Shown piece by piece: positions 1 to 9,800 of a stretch of DNA of 33,228 nucleotides (position 1 is the first letter of the stretch; each line of letters starts with the position of its first letter). The translations under genes and the position numbers were made by a program. The stretch covers positions 1 to 33,228 of the forward strand of contig NKPV01000011.1 in assembly GCA_002254605.1 (NCBI GenBank), read 5' to 3'. This stretch comes from Armatimonadetes bacterium JP3_11 (lineage in GTDB: Bacteria; Armatimonadota; Fimbriimonadia; Fimbriimonadales; GBS-DC). Under the pieces are notes generated by a model. That model made no database searches, was not told the origin of the DNA, and saw nothing but the letters and a program-made list of their open reading frames with translations.

Positions 1-32
1 CCCACCCCCTCGCTCCGGGTTGAATTCACACC

Positions 33-1091
33 ATGAAAATCGCACTCATCGGATTTCCATTAAGCGGGCGTACGACCCTGTTCGAGGCGCTGTCGGGCGG
101 GCATGCGCGCGACGGCGTGGCAAGCATTCCCATCCCCGATGCGCGTTTTGAGGCGTTAGCGAAGCAGGCGGGCGCGAAGAAAATCACCTATGCCGCTTTT
201 GAGTGGCGCGATGACCTGCCCGACTTCAACCCCGAAAAGCCCGAAACCGTGCGGCAGCCGCTCAGTCTCGCACGCCAAAGCGACGCGCTGGTGTGTGTGT
301 TGCGCCTGTTCGACAGCCCCTACGCACCCTATCACGCGCCTATTGATCCCATGCGCGACTTGAAATTCTGGCTGGACGAGTTCACCCTCTCGGACTTGCA
401 AGTTATTGAGAACCGCCTCGAGCGATTGGCGAAACTATTCCAATCACACAAGGAGAGCGCGCCCGATCGAGCCGAATACGCGCTTTTGGAGCGGATGCAC
501 CGCGCGGTAAGCGCAGGCGAGTCGTTGCGTGCGTTAGAAATCCCTCCTGACTTGGAATCGCGTTTGCGCGGATTTGGGTTCCTTACACGCAAGCCGATGG
601 TGGTCGTGGCGAACATCGGCGAGAGTTCGCTGGGCAACGAGACGCGCTTGGAGCCGTTGCGCCGCTTGCAAGCCCTGTGCGACGAACGCGAACTGCCCCT
701 GATTAGCCTCTGCGCCACTTTTGAACGCGACCTGCGCCAGCTGCCTGAAGTGGAACAAGCCGAGTTCTTGCAGATGATGGGCGTCTCGGAGCCGATGCTG
801 CCCAAACTGGTGCGCACAGTCTATGAACAGCTCCACCTTCAGGTGTTCTACACCATCGGCGACGATTCCCGCGCCTGGTTAGTTCCTCAAGGCGCCACCG
901 CTTTGGAGGCGGCTGCGACCATCCATTCCGACCTCGCGCGCGGGTTTATCCGAGCCGAAGTGTGCCACGCAGACGAGGTGCTTGCCGCAGGCGGCTGGAA
1001 AGCGGCGCAAAAGGCAAACAAGGTGCAACTGGTTGGTAAAGAGTATCTGATGCGCGATGGCGATGTCATTCATGTGCGGTTCAATGTCTAA
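33..1091 (+). CDS. YchF-like (DUF933/TGS) protein with degenerate nucleotide-binding site
   Basis: 352 aa, close to the roughly 363 aa of the Obg-family ATPase YchF. The C-terminal TGS/DUF933 domain (about residues 268-352) is well conserved: it has VFYTIGDDSRAW, RGFIRAEV and a DGDVIHVRFNV end. The N-terminal G domain is not. The P-loop at residues 7-15 reads GFPLSGRTT, with Arg13 in place of the invariant Lys, and no DxxG switch II motif is visible around residues 53-66. The YchF-type NxxE specificity motif survives as N194-I-G-E197. YchF proteins bind ribosomes and ATP and have been tied to stress responses; this copy probably binds nucleotide poorly or not at all. No Shine-Dalgarno precedes the ATG. 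A GGTTGAAT at 18-25 lies 7 nt upstream and may be a -10 of a leaderless mRNA, but it is a weak match. It could be a paralogue of a canonical YchF elsewhere in the genome. Confidence 0.9.
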   Translation: MKIALIGFPLSGRTTLFEALSGGHARDGVASIPIPDARFEALAKQAGAKKITYAAFEWRDDLPDFNPEKPETVRQPLSLARQSDALVCVLRLFDSPYAPYHAPIDPMRDLKFWLDEFTLSDLQVIENRLERLAKLFQSHKESAPDRAEYALLERMHRAVSAGESLRALEIPPDLESRLRGFGFLTRKPMVVVANIGESSLGNETRLEPLRRLQALCDERELPLISLCATFERDLRQLPEVEQAEFLQMMGVSEPMLPKLVRTVYEQLHLQVFYTIGDDSRAWLVPQGATALEAAATIHSDLARGFIRAEVCHADEVLAAGGWKAAQKANKVQLVGKEYLMRDGDVIHVRFNV

Positions 1092-1102
1092 CCCATTTTC
1101 GT

Positions 1103-1119
1103 AGTCGGCGCCGCCGACT
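1103..1119. other. Inverted repeat downstream of ychF-like gene
   Basis: AGTCGGC, a 3-nt spacer, then GCCGACT form a perfect 7-bp stem 11 nt after the stop codon. No T-run follows, so it is at best a weak terminator or an mRNA-stabilising hairpin. The remaining 127 nt up to the prepilin gene show only a second short dyad (ATACGC-N6-GCGTAT, 1201-1218). Confidence 0.35.
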
Positions 1120-1246
1120 CCAGTTTCACATCGCCCGTGCCGATAATACCCACAGGTTGCTTTTGCTTCCGCGAAAGACCTTCCTGATTTCCCAAGCCTA
1201 ATACGCATGGTGGCGTATATCGTGTGCCGTATTTGGGGGTGATTCC

Positions 1247-2137
1247 ATGCATAACCGACAGAGCGGAATAACTCTGGTGGAACTGTTGATAGTGATTGCG
1301 ATTATAGCAGTGTTGACCGCACTGCTATTCCCGGTGTTTGCGACGGCGCGCCATGCCAGCAAGGCAAGTGTGTGCGCTTCGAACCTGCGGCAGCTGAGTA
1401 AGGCGACCCTGCTGTATGTGCAGGATTACGATGAGTGTTTCCCGCTGGCATTTTATCGTGTTGGTGGGGAGACAGGTGAGTGTCTGCGCACGGTGTGGGG
1501 GTGTCTCTATCCCTATTTGAAGGACTATCGGGTGGCGTTGTGTCCAGCGGAGACTCAGCCGACCGATTTGACTGCTTTGCGCGCGACGCGTCCCATCGCC
1601 ACGCCGGTGTGTGCGGGTGAACCGACTCATGCCTCCCTGATGCCCAACTGGTGCTTGACCGTGAACGCGGCGACCTACCCTGAAGTTCCCTCGGTGAGTT
1701 TAGCGCGTCTCCCGTTTCCCGCCAGCACGGGGTTCTGGTTCGATGGTTGGCTCGGCTCCAGTGATGGGGGGCGATTTGAGCCAACAAGTGGTGTGGAGCC
1801 GCGGCACGGACATCGGGCGTCGATTCCTAACCGCGTGATGGCGGGCGAGGAGTCGCGTTATCATGGGCGCGGTCAGGTAAGTTTTGTCGATGGGCATGTG
1901 CGTGCCTTCATGGCGCGTTTGCGCCCTGATGTATCGCGGCGCGGTGATATGTTCGAACTATCTGCCCGTCCGACCACTGTGGATGGGCGATTGAAGCCCG
2001 TATGGTTGGTGCAGGGCGGGGTTTATCATGAACGCGCGAGCTTCTTCGGCTGGCCCAGCCGCCCGAAGGAGGGCGATCCGAACCGTATGCTTTTGATGTG
2101 CTATCCCCGTCCGAACTACTGTGAGGAGTGGGAGTAA
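1247..2137 (+). CDS. Type IV prepilin-like protein with H-Xn-DG C-terminal motif
   Basis: 296 aa. The N-terminus is a class III (prepilin peptidase) signal: a short basic leader, Gly7 as the -1 residue, then ITLVELLIVIAIIAVLTAL. Glu at +5 and a single hydrophobic helix are as in type IV pilins and T2SS pseudopilins; the usual Phe at +1 is Ile here. The next block (NLRQLSKATLLYVQDYDE) is typical of the large prepilin families of Planctomycetota and Armatimonadota. Near residue 206 HGRGQVSFVDGH matches their His-Xn-Asp-Gly motif, with 8 residues between His and Asp rather than the commoner 9. A C-terminal tail of about 80 residues follows. It is probably exported and assembled or anchored at the inner membrane; the role is unknown. 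A GGGGGTG Shine-Dalgarno lies upstream. The gene is convergent with rpoC. Confidence 0.9.
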   Translation: MHNRQSGITLVELLIVIAIIAVLTALLFPVFATARHASKASVCASNLRQLSKATLLYVQDYDECFPLAFYRVGGETGECLRTVWGCLYPYLKDYRVALCPAETQPTDLTALRATRPIATPVCAGEPTHASLMPNWCLTVNAATYPEVPSVSLARLPFPASTGFWFDGWLGSSDGGRFEPTSGVEPRHGHRASIPNRVMAGEESRYHGRGQVSFVDGHVRAFMARLRPDVSRRGDMFELSARPTTVDGRLKPVWLVQGGVYHERASFFGWPSRPKEGDPNRMLLMCYPRPNYCEEWE

Positions 2138-2146
2138 AGCCGCGCA

Positions 2147-2190
2147 GCAGGGGGCGCCGACGCTTACAGGAGTTCGCGTCGGCGCCCTGC
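2147..2190. terminator. Strong hairpin between convergent prepilin and rpoC genes
   Basis: GGCGCCGACGC (from 2152) pairs perfectly with GCGTCGGCGCC ending near 2186. The stem is extended outward by GCAG/CTGC, with a 12-nt loop. It lies between the prepilin stop (2137) and the rpoC stop (2201), where a bidirectional terminator is expected. The T-run on the + strand (from about 2216) is distant and there is none on the - strand, so it may act as a processing or stability hairpin or need a factor. Confidence 0.6.
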
Positions 2191-2200
2191 GCGTGCGCTG

Positions 2201-5200
2201 CTACGCCTCGTCCTCTTTTTTGTGTTTGCGTTTGGGTTTTGGTGCGTCCTCGATCGACTCGGGCGTTATCTCCTCTGGGAGTGTAATAGAGGCTTCTATT
2301 TCGCCGGAATCGCTGTTGGTGGGGTTCAACTCCTCGGCGAACAGGGTCTCGAGGGTGGGTTGGCGGGTCTCCACAACGGCTTCGGTAGCGCGTGCGCCCC
2401 ACTCGAACTTCGGTTCGAAGCGAGGCTTCACATAGCCCGTGCCTGCAGGGATCAGTCGCCCGATAATCACATTCTCTTTCAAGCCGACCAGTTGGTCGAC
2501 CTTACCGCGCACGGCGGCTTCGGTGAGCGCTTTGACCGTGCGTTGGAACGAGGCAGCCGAGAGGAACGAGTCGGTCTGTTGCGCCGCTTCGGACACACCC
2601 AGCAGCACCCATTCGGCGGTCGCGGGGCGTCCGCCCTCGGCGATAACCTTCCGGTTGGCATCCTCGAACATGAATCGGTCTACGGTCTGTCCTGGCAGGA
2701 AGTAGGTGTCGCCGGGGTCGATCACACGCCGCTTACGCAGCATTTGACGAATAATAATCTCCAGGTGTTTGTCATCGATGTCGACTCCTTGCGCCTTGTA
2801 GACCGCCTGGATCTCCTGGATGAGGTACTCTTGGACGCCGCGCACGCCGCGCAAGCGCAGCAGCTCGTGGGGGTTCAGTGGTCCTGGGGTGAGGCGGTCG
2901 CCTGGCAGCACCTTGTCGCCCTTGACCACTTCCAGCGAGCCGAGCGGTGGCACCAGCACGGCATCCAGCACGGTCACCTGTTCTATGCCCGCCTCCAGCA
3001 AGCGGCTCACATGCGCGGAGCGAATCTCCTCCAGCTCATGCAGGATCGCCTCGCCTGTGCTGGGGTCTTCCACATTTTCGAGGCTCATCTTGCCCACGAG
3101 CAGCTCACCAACAGGCAGAGTCGCTTTAATCATCACCCAGCGTCCGAGCGAGCGGACGATATCGACCACTTCACCTTCGTAGTCGACAGTGATCGCTTCG
3201 CCCTTGGGCTTGCGCGCTTCGAAGAGCTCTTCCACGCGGTTGATGCCCGTGTTCGGCGGTTCTTGGAGTTTTGCGAGTTTGCGCAACGATTCGCGCGTGC
3301 GTTTCTCGATTCGCTCATCGCTCTCGCTGAGTGTATCCTCTTCCGTGTTGACCACGGGCACGGGCTTCCCTAACAAGTTCGAGGCGACCTTGAGCAGCAC
3401 ATTCTTCTGGTCGCGTCCAAGGTCGATGGCTTCTTGGGTAGCGCCTCGCTCTTCGAGTTCAGTTGCAGCGAGGGTGCGTACGCCGCCCCCGATTTTGAAG
3501 CCGGCGATTTGTTGTCCTGCCCCCGCCACGCCGCCTGTATGGAACACGCGCATCGTGAGCTGCGTCCCGGGTTCGCCGATGGACTCCGCGGCGATGATGC
3601 CGACTGCTGTGCCGCGTTCCACAGGGCGCAGTGTGCCCATGTCCAGCCCATAGCAGAGGGCGCACACGCCCAGCCGCGCATTGCAGGTCAGCGGCGAGCG
3701 GATCGGAACGCCCACGCGGTCGTGCTCGACCCACTCGAAGCCTGCCTTCTCCCAGATTGCGTGGATCTCATCGCGACGCGCGTGCAGGCGATCGAGAACC
3801 TCCTGCGTAGCCATGTCGTAAGGCTCCAGCAATACCTCGCCCGTGAAGGGGTCTTTGAGCGGCTGGTCGTCGTCGGGGGTGAACGGTTCACCCTCGTCTT
3901 TAGCGGCGAGTTCGCGCAGGGTCTGGGTGAACCGTTCGGTTGCCTGGGCGAGCGCGTCGATTTCGGTCGCGACCGCTTCGGAGATAATCTCGTTTTCCTT
4001 TACCAGCAGTTCGCCCATGGTGGGGTGGTGCAGGTTGCGCCGTGCGGTACGCCCACGGATGCGCTGGAAGAGGGTTTCAATCAGGTCGCCCTCGCGCTCG
4101 ATACGACTGACGACGATGCCCTCAGGGGTGTTGCAGTCGCGTTCGCGCACGACGACATCCTGAGCGACATCGCACATGCGTCGGGTGAGGTAGCCTGCGT
4201 TGGCGGTGAGCAGTGCGGTGCTTGCCAGCCCGCGGCGCGCCCCGTAGCCCGATACGAAGTATTCCAGCGTGGTCAAGCCTTCTTGGAAGTTATGGCGTAC
4301 GGGCAGCTCTTCCACGAGGCGCTCCCCGCCCGAGCGGAAGTCGAACCCGCCCATCATCAAGCCGCGCATGCCGACCAACTGCGCCAGCTGCTTCGTGGAA
4401 CCGCGCGCCCCCGAATCGGTGATGATAAAGAGCGGGTTGTCTGGACGCAGCTCCTGCAACATCATTTTGGACACCACATCATACACGCGCTGCCAGAGTT
4501 CGATCTTCCGCTGGCGTTTTTCGTCCTGTGTCAATTCACCCCGGTCGTACAGTTCGTCAATCGAGCGCGCCTCTTCTGCTGCCTTTTGCAGGATGGCGTC
4601 GCGCTGCTGGGGCACTGCCATGTCGGTCAGCGCGAAGGTAATCCCGCCGCGCAAGCCCCACTCGAAACCAAGCGCCTTGAGGTCGTCCAGGAAGCGCACG
4701 GTACGCGCGTGTCCGCAGGTCTGATACACTTCGCGAATCACCGCTGAGAGCATCTTCTTGTTGTAGACCGTATTTAGCCAATCCGGGTGATAGCGTAGCC
4801 CTTCGGGCATAATCTCTTGGAAAATGAGTCGCCCGATGGTGGTCTGCACCAGTATCGGGGTCTCCTCGCCCGGTGGCGTCAGGCGCACCCTAATCGGCTC
4901 GTGTAATCGGATGTCCCCGCGCTCGAACGCCTGTCGTGCCTCGTCGGGGTTCGCGAAGTAGAAACGCACCTCCTCTTGGCGTTGCGGATCGTTCATCGTG
5001 AGGTAGTACGCCCCCAGCACGATGTCCTGCAGCGGCGAGACGACTGGCGAACCGTCGGCGGGCTTGAACAGGTTGTGCGTGGAGAGCATCAGGGTACGTG
5101 CCTCCGCCTGCGCGGGGTAGGAAAGCGGCACATGCACCGCCATCTGGTCTCCGTCAAAGTCGGCGTTATAAGCGTGGCACACCAGCGGGTGGAGCTGAAT

Positions 5201-6793
5201 CGCCTTGCCCTCTACCAGAATCGGCTCGAACGCCTGAATGCCCAAGCGGTGTAGTGTTGGCGCGCGGTTCAGCAGCACGGGATGCTCTTTGATAACCGCT
5301 TCCAACGCTTTCCACACTTCGGGCAGTTGGCGATCGATGGCGTTTTTGGCGTTTTTCACATTGTTCGCCAGTTGGTCGCGAATCAGGCGTTGCATCACGA
5401 ACGGCTTAAACAGCTCCAGCGCCATCTCTTTGGGCAGTCCGCACTGGTGGAGTTGTAGGTTCGGTCCGACCACGATTACGGAGCGCCCCGAGTAGTCCAC
5501 GCGCTTACCGAGCAGGTTTTTGCGGAATCGCCCTTCCTTGCCCTTGAGCATATCCGAGAGCGACTTGAGCGGGCGTCCGCCAGTGCCGGTAACGGGCTTG
5601 GCGCGTTTAGAGTTGTCGATCAGCGCGTCCACAGCCTCTTGAAGCAGTCGCTTCTCGGAGTTGAGAATGCTTTTAGGGGCGCGGATCTCCACAATCTTGC
5701 GTAATCGGTTATTGCGGTTGACGATGCGCCGATAGAGGTCGTTGAGGTCGCTGGTGGCGAACCGCCCGCCATCGAGCTGCACCATGGGGCGTAGTTCTGG
5801 AGGCAGCACGGGCACGGCTTCTAAGATCATCCATTCGGGGCGCGTCTTGCTATTTTTGAACGCTTCCACGATTTCGAGCCGTTTGATGGCGCGGGCGCGG
5901 CGCGTGCCTTGCGTCTTGCTAATCTCCTCGCGCAGTTCCCGGTCGAGTTTTTCGAGGTCGATCTGTTTGAGCAGTTCGCGGACCGCTTCCGCGCCCTGCC
6001 CGACGCGCACGAGGGGGCGCAAATCGCGCTGCAGTTTGCGCGTGCCTACCAACAGAAGTTGTTCGATACCCTGCCAAGCGCTCTCATCGAGCAGTTCGTA
6101 TTGCTGCAGCTTCGCAAGCCGTTCGATGGCTTTTTCCATTTCTTGCAGCATCGCGGCGCGTTCGCGGCGTTCGCTCTCTTTCCGGTTTTCGCACATTCGC
6201 ACGCGCTCGGCGATCTGCTGCTCGGTCAGCGTGTCGCGCCCTTGCTCCAACTCGTACTCCAGACGCGCGTCCAGTTCTTTGAAGACGCGTTCGATCTCCG
6301 CGTCGAAGTTGCGTTTCTCCTCTTCGACCATCCGCTGCAGGTCGACCAAGCTCTGCTCGATGCCCGCGCGGTCGATATCGATGACCATGTAATTGGTGAA
6401 GTAGATGACCTTCTCCAGTTGGCGGGGCGAGATGTCCAGGAGCAGTCCGAGCGGGCTGGGGGGTTGCCCCTTAAGATACCATAGGTGGCACACGGGTGCG
6501 GCGAGTTCGATGTGCCCCATGCGTTCGCGGCGCACGCGCGCACGGGTCACCTCCACGCCGCAACGTTCGCAGCGAATACCTTTGTTCTTCACACGTTTAT
6601 AGCGTCCACAGGAGCATTCCCAGTCGCGCGTAGGACCGAAGATGCGCTCGCAAAACAGCCCGTCCCGCTCGGGCTTAAAGGTACGGTAGTTGATGGTTTC
6701 GGGCTTTTTGACTTCGCCATACGACCACGCACGAATGTCATCGGGCGATGCAAGTCCGATTTTGAGTGCCTTGATTCGCGAGATGTCTGCCAT
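2201..6793 (-). CDS. rpoC: DNA-directed RNA polymerase subunit beta'
   Basis: 1530 aa, full length and near the T. thermophilus size. Visible landmarks: the N-terminal zinc finger Cys60, 62, 75, 78 ([19 protein letters not shown]); the catalytic Mg2+ loop NADFDGDQM at residues 543-551; the second zinc site (DCNTPEG, then [15 protein letters not shown]); the bridge/trigger region [24 protein letters not shown]; and the C-terminal beta'-sweet region. Between the clamp start and [19 protein letters not shown] (about residues 140-310) is a long, charged, coiled-coil-like segment rich in Glu, Arg and Leu. It starts at an ATG with a GAGGTG Shine-Dalgarno 9 nt upstream, and 11 nt after the rpoB stop, so the two genes are co-transcribed. 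It forms the active centre of RNA polymerase with beta. Confidence 0.99.
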   Translation of the reverse strand: MADISRIKALKIGLASPDDIRAWSYGEVKKPETINYRTFKPERDGLFCERIFGPTRDWECSCGRYKRVKNKGIRCERCGVEVTRARVRRERMGHIELAAPVCHLWYLKGQPPSPLGLLLDISPRQLEKVIYFTNYMVIDIDRAGIEQSLVDLQRMVEEEKRNFDAEIERVFKELDARLEYELEQGRDTLTEQQIAERVRMCENRKESERRERAAMLQEMEKAIERLAKLQQYELLDESAWQGIEQLLLVGTRKLQRDLRPLVRVGQGAEAVRELLKQIDLEKLDRELREEISKTQGTRRARAIKRLEIVEAFKNSKTRPEWMILEAVPVLPPELRPMVQLDGGRFATSDLNDLYRRIVNRNNRLRKIVEIRAPKSILNSEKRLLQEAVDALIDNSKRAKPVTGTGGRPLKSLSDMLKGKEGRFRKNLLGKRVDYSGRSVIVVGPNLQLHQCGLPKEMALELFKPFVMQRLIRDQLANNVKNAKNAIDRQLPEVWKALEAVIKEHPVLLNRAPTLHRLGIQAFEPILVEGKAIQLHPLVCHAYNADFDGDQMAVHVPLSYPAQAEARTLMLSTHNLFKPADGSPVVSPLQDIVLGAYYLTMNDPQRQEEVRFYFANPDEARQAFERGDIRLHEPIRVRLTPPGEETPILVQTTIGRLIFQEIMPEGLRYHPDWLNTVYNKKMLSAVIREVYQTCGHARTVRFLDDLKALGFEWGLRGGITFALTDMAVPQQRDAILQKAAEEARSIDELYDRGELTQDEKRQRKIELWQRVYDVVSKMMLQELRPDNPLFIITDSGARGSTKQLAQLVGMRGLMMGGFDFRSGGERLVEELPVRHNFQEGLTTLEYFVSGYGARRGLASTALLTANAGYLTRRMCDVAQDVVVRERDCNTPEGIVVSRIEREGDLIETLFQRIRGRTARRNLHHPTMGELLVKENEIISEAVATEIDALAQATERFTQTLRELAAKDEGEPFTPDDDQPLKDPFTGEVLLEPYDMATQEVLDRLHARRDEIHAIWEKAGFEWVEHDRVGVPIRSPLTCNARLGVCALCYGLDMGTLRPVERGTAVGIIAAESIGEPGTQLTMRVFHTGGVAGAGQQIAGFKIGGGVRTLAATELEERGATQEAIDLGRDQKNVLLKVASNLLGKPVPVVNTEEDTLSESDERIEKRTRESLRKLAKLQEPPNTGINRVEELFEARKPKGEAITVDYEGEVVDIVRSLGRWVMIKATLPVGELLVGKMSLENVEDPSTGEAILHELEEIRSAHVSRLLEAGIEQVTVLDAVLVPPLGSLEVVKGDKVLPGDRLTPGPLNPHELLRLRGVRGVQEYLIQEIQAVYKAQGVDIDDKHLEIIIRQMLRKRRVIDPGDTYFLPGQTVDRFMFEDANRKVIAEGGRPATAEWVLLGVSEAAQQTDSFLSAASFQRTVKALTEAAVRGKVDQLVGLKENVIIGRLIPAGTGYVKPRFEPKFEWGARATEAVVETRQPTLETLFAEELNPTNSDSGEIEASITLPEEITPESIEDAPKPKRKHKKEDEA

Positions 6794-6804
6794 AAATTTT
6801 CACC

Positions 6805-9800
6805 TCATGCGTTTCCATCAGTCAGCGCACCGGCTGGCAGTTCTCCCAGCAGCGGCTTAGGTTTCGGTTCATCAAGAGTGTCAAGTTCTTCTAGGCTGCG
6901 CAGGTCGTGCGCGACATCGTTCTCGTCGATGATTTGTACCTTGAGCGCGAGCGCACGCAGCTCGTTGACCAGAATCTTGAACGATTCGGGTACGGAGGGC
7001 TGAATCACGGGCGCGCCCTTGATAATCGCTTCGAAGGTATGGATTCGCCCGTTCACATCGTCGGATTTGATGGTCAGCATCTCCTGCAGAGTGTGCGCAG
7101 CGCCGTAGGCTTCCAGCGCCCAGACCTCCATCTCGCCCAGTCGCTGTCCCCCAAACTGCGCCTTGCCGCCCAGCGGTTGCTGCGTGACCAAAGAGTACGG
7201 TCCGATGGAGCGGGCGTGGATTTTCTCCTCCGCGAGGTGTTCGAGCTTGAGGAGATACAGGTAGCCCACCGCGACAGGGTTGCCGAACGGTTCGCCGGTG
7301 CGTCCATCACGCAAGATCACCTTGCCCGTTTCTGGGTCGAAGCCGGCTCGGTCGATGGCGCGTTGGCGAATGGCGTCCACCAGCGCGTCCACAGACGGCG
7401 TTTTCTTTTCCGCGAAAGCGAGTCGGTCGGCGATGCGTTTGCGCTCCGACTCGGGCGCACGGTGCAACACGGAGCGCACGGCATCCATTGCTTCGTCGAA
7501 AGTTGCGCGATAGCCCCACACGACCGACTTACCATCCTCATCGCTCAGATGCAACTCGTGATCCAGCAAGATGCGCAACGCCTTGCGACGCAAGCGATCC
7601 GCCAAGAAGCGCATCTCTTGCTTGATCTCCTCAGGCGTGGAGCTCTGGAACACGGGCGTGCGGAAGCGAATGCCCAACTCACGGGCGACCAGCCCCAGGT
7701 GGAACTCCAGTATCTGCCCGATGTTCATGCGCGAGGGCACGCCCAACGGGTTCAACACGATATCAATCGGTGTCCCATCCATCAGGAACGGCATGTCCTC
7801 CACGGGCTGAATTTTGGAGATCACGCCTTTGTTGCCGTGTCGTCCTGCCATCTTATCGCCTTCTGTGAGCGGGCGTCGGGTGGCGACCGTCACGCGCACG
7901 CGATGATTGACGCTGGGCGGCAGCTCGTCCTCCTCAAGCTGTCGGAGTATGCCGTGACAGCGTGGACAAGTTTTCGTCTCCAAGGGCTTGGATCGATAGA
8001 ACAGGCTCTTGCACGATTCGCACTCGTATTTGAATCGGGCGAACTGCGTGACGCGCACCACATAGCCGCGCTCTCCGTGAGGCAGGCGCAGGGACACATC
8101 GCGCATCTCCTCCGCCTTGCCGCCGAAGATGATGCGCACCAGCTTCTGTTCGGTGGTGCCTTCGGTCTGACCCTTGGGCTGGATTTTGCCTACCAGCAGG
8201 TCTTCGGGCTTAACCTCGGCGCCGATGCGAATAATGCCGTTCTCATCCAGGTCGCGCCGCGCCTCCTCGCCAACATTTGGGATGTCGTTGGTAATCTCTT
8301 CAGGTCCGAGTTTAGTCTCGGTCGCATCCGTTTGATGGCTCTCCAGATGGATGCTGGTATAGACATCATCGTAGAGCAGTCGCTGCGAGACGAACACGGC
8401 GTCCTCATAGTTGTATCCCCCTGCCGGCAGGAACGCCACGAGGATATTGCGTCCCAGCGCCAGCTCGCCGTTTTCGGTGGAGGGACCATCCGCGATGACA
8501 TCGCCCGCGCGCACGCGCTGCCCCAGCTTCACTTTCGGCAGGAAGGTGAAACAGGTGCCTTTGTTCGATTGCACCAGGTGGGGCAATTTGTAGACCTCGA
8601 GGGTGCCGTCGTCTTCGCGCTCGATGCGAATCTCGGTTGCCGAGACATAGCGGACGCGCCCTGTGGCGCGGGCAGTGATGAGGCTCTGGGCGTACTTGGC
8701 GGCTTGGCGTTCGACCCCAGTGAACACCAGCGGCGCTTCGGGGTTGATCAGCGGCACGCCTTGACGCTGCATGTTCGAACCCATCAGGGCGCGCCCTGCA
8801 TCATCGTGTTCCAAGAAGGCGATCATCGTCGCCGAGACCGAGAACACCTGCGCCGGATTCACATCCATATAGTGCACTTGCTCACGCGGCACGATGGGGT
8901 ACTCGTCGCGCCAGCGTACCTGCACCGTTTCGGGCAGGTAGCCGTTCTCGTCCACGGGGGTGTCGGCAGGGGCGATATACGCATTCTCGTCCTCGTCGGC
9001 GGGTAGATACACTACCTCATCGGTGAGCTTGCCGTCGCGCACAACGCGGTATGGTGTGCGCAAGAAGCCGAACTCGTCCACATACGCATAGAGCGTCATC
9101 TGATTGACCAGACCGATGTTCTGCCCTTCAGGCGTTTCGATGGGGCAGATGCGCCCATACTGAGATGGGGTGATGTTGCGCACCTGGGGAGGGATACTTT
9201 GACGGTTCAGACCGCCTGGTCCCAGCACCGACAGGCGTCGCTTGTTCGCCAGCTCCGCCAGCGGGTTGGTCTGATCCATGAAAGTGGACAGCGGGTTCGT
9301 TGCGAAGAACGATTGCAACGCATTCGTCACGGGCTTTACACTCAGCACCACATTCGGCAGGATTTGCGACACATCCTCGGCGGCGGTCATCTTTTCGCGG
9401 GCGGTCTTCTCGAGTTTGAGGAAGGCTGCGCGGAGATGCGCCTGCAGCAGTTCGCCCACTGAACGCACGCGCTTGTTCGCGAGGTGGTCTGTGTCCTCGT
9501 ATTCGTGTTTCTCTTCTGCCATTTCCAGCAGGTGGCGCAGCGCGAGCAGCAAATCGGGCACGGTCAAGCGGCGCACCTCGAGCGGGATCCCGTGGCGCAA
9601 CTTGCGCGTAATCTGATACCGTCCGACGCGCCCCAAGTCATAGCGGCGGGGATCCAGCACCAGCCCGTAGAACAGGTTGCGCACATTCTCTTCGACGGCA
9701 GGGTCGCCCGGACGCATGCGGCGGTAGAAGTCCAACACTGCCTCGCGCGAGTCGGCGGTCGGGTCGGCGTCCAGCGTGGCTTTAAGCAGGGGTGGCAGTT

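Noticed and set aside
6907-9006. 699-residue open frame on the strand opposite rpoB
   Set aside because: It is the mirror of a conserved, GC-biased rpoB reading frame; its product is His/Arg/Gln/Leu-rich with no domain and no ribosome site. Similar long mirrors exist opposite rpoC (2222-3373, 3434-4747) and flgK (31719-32501).
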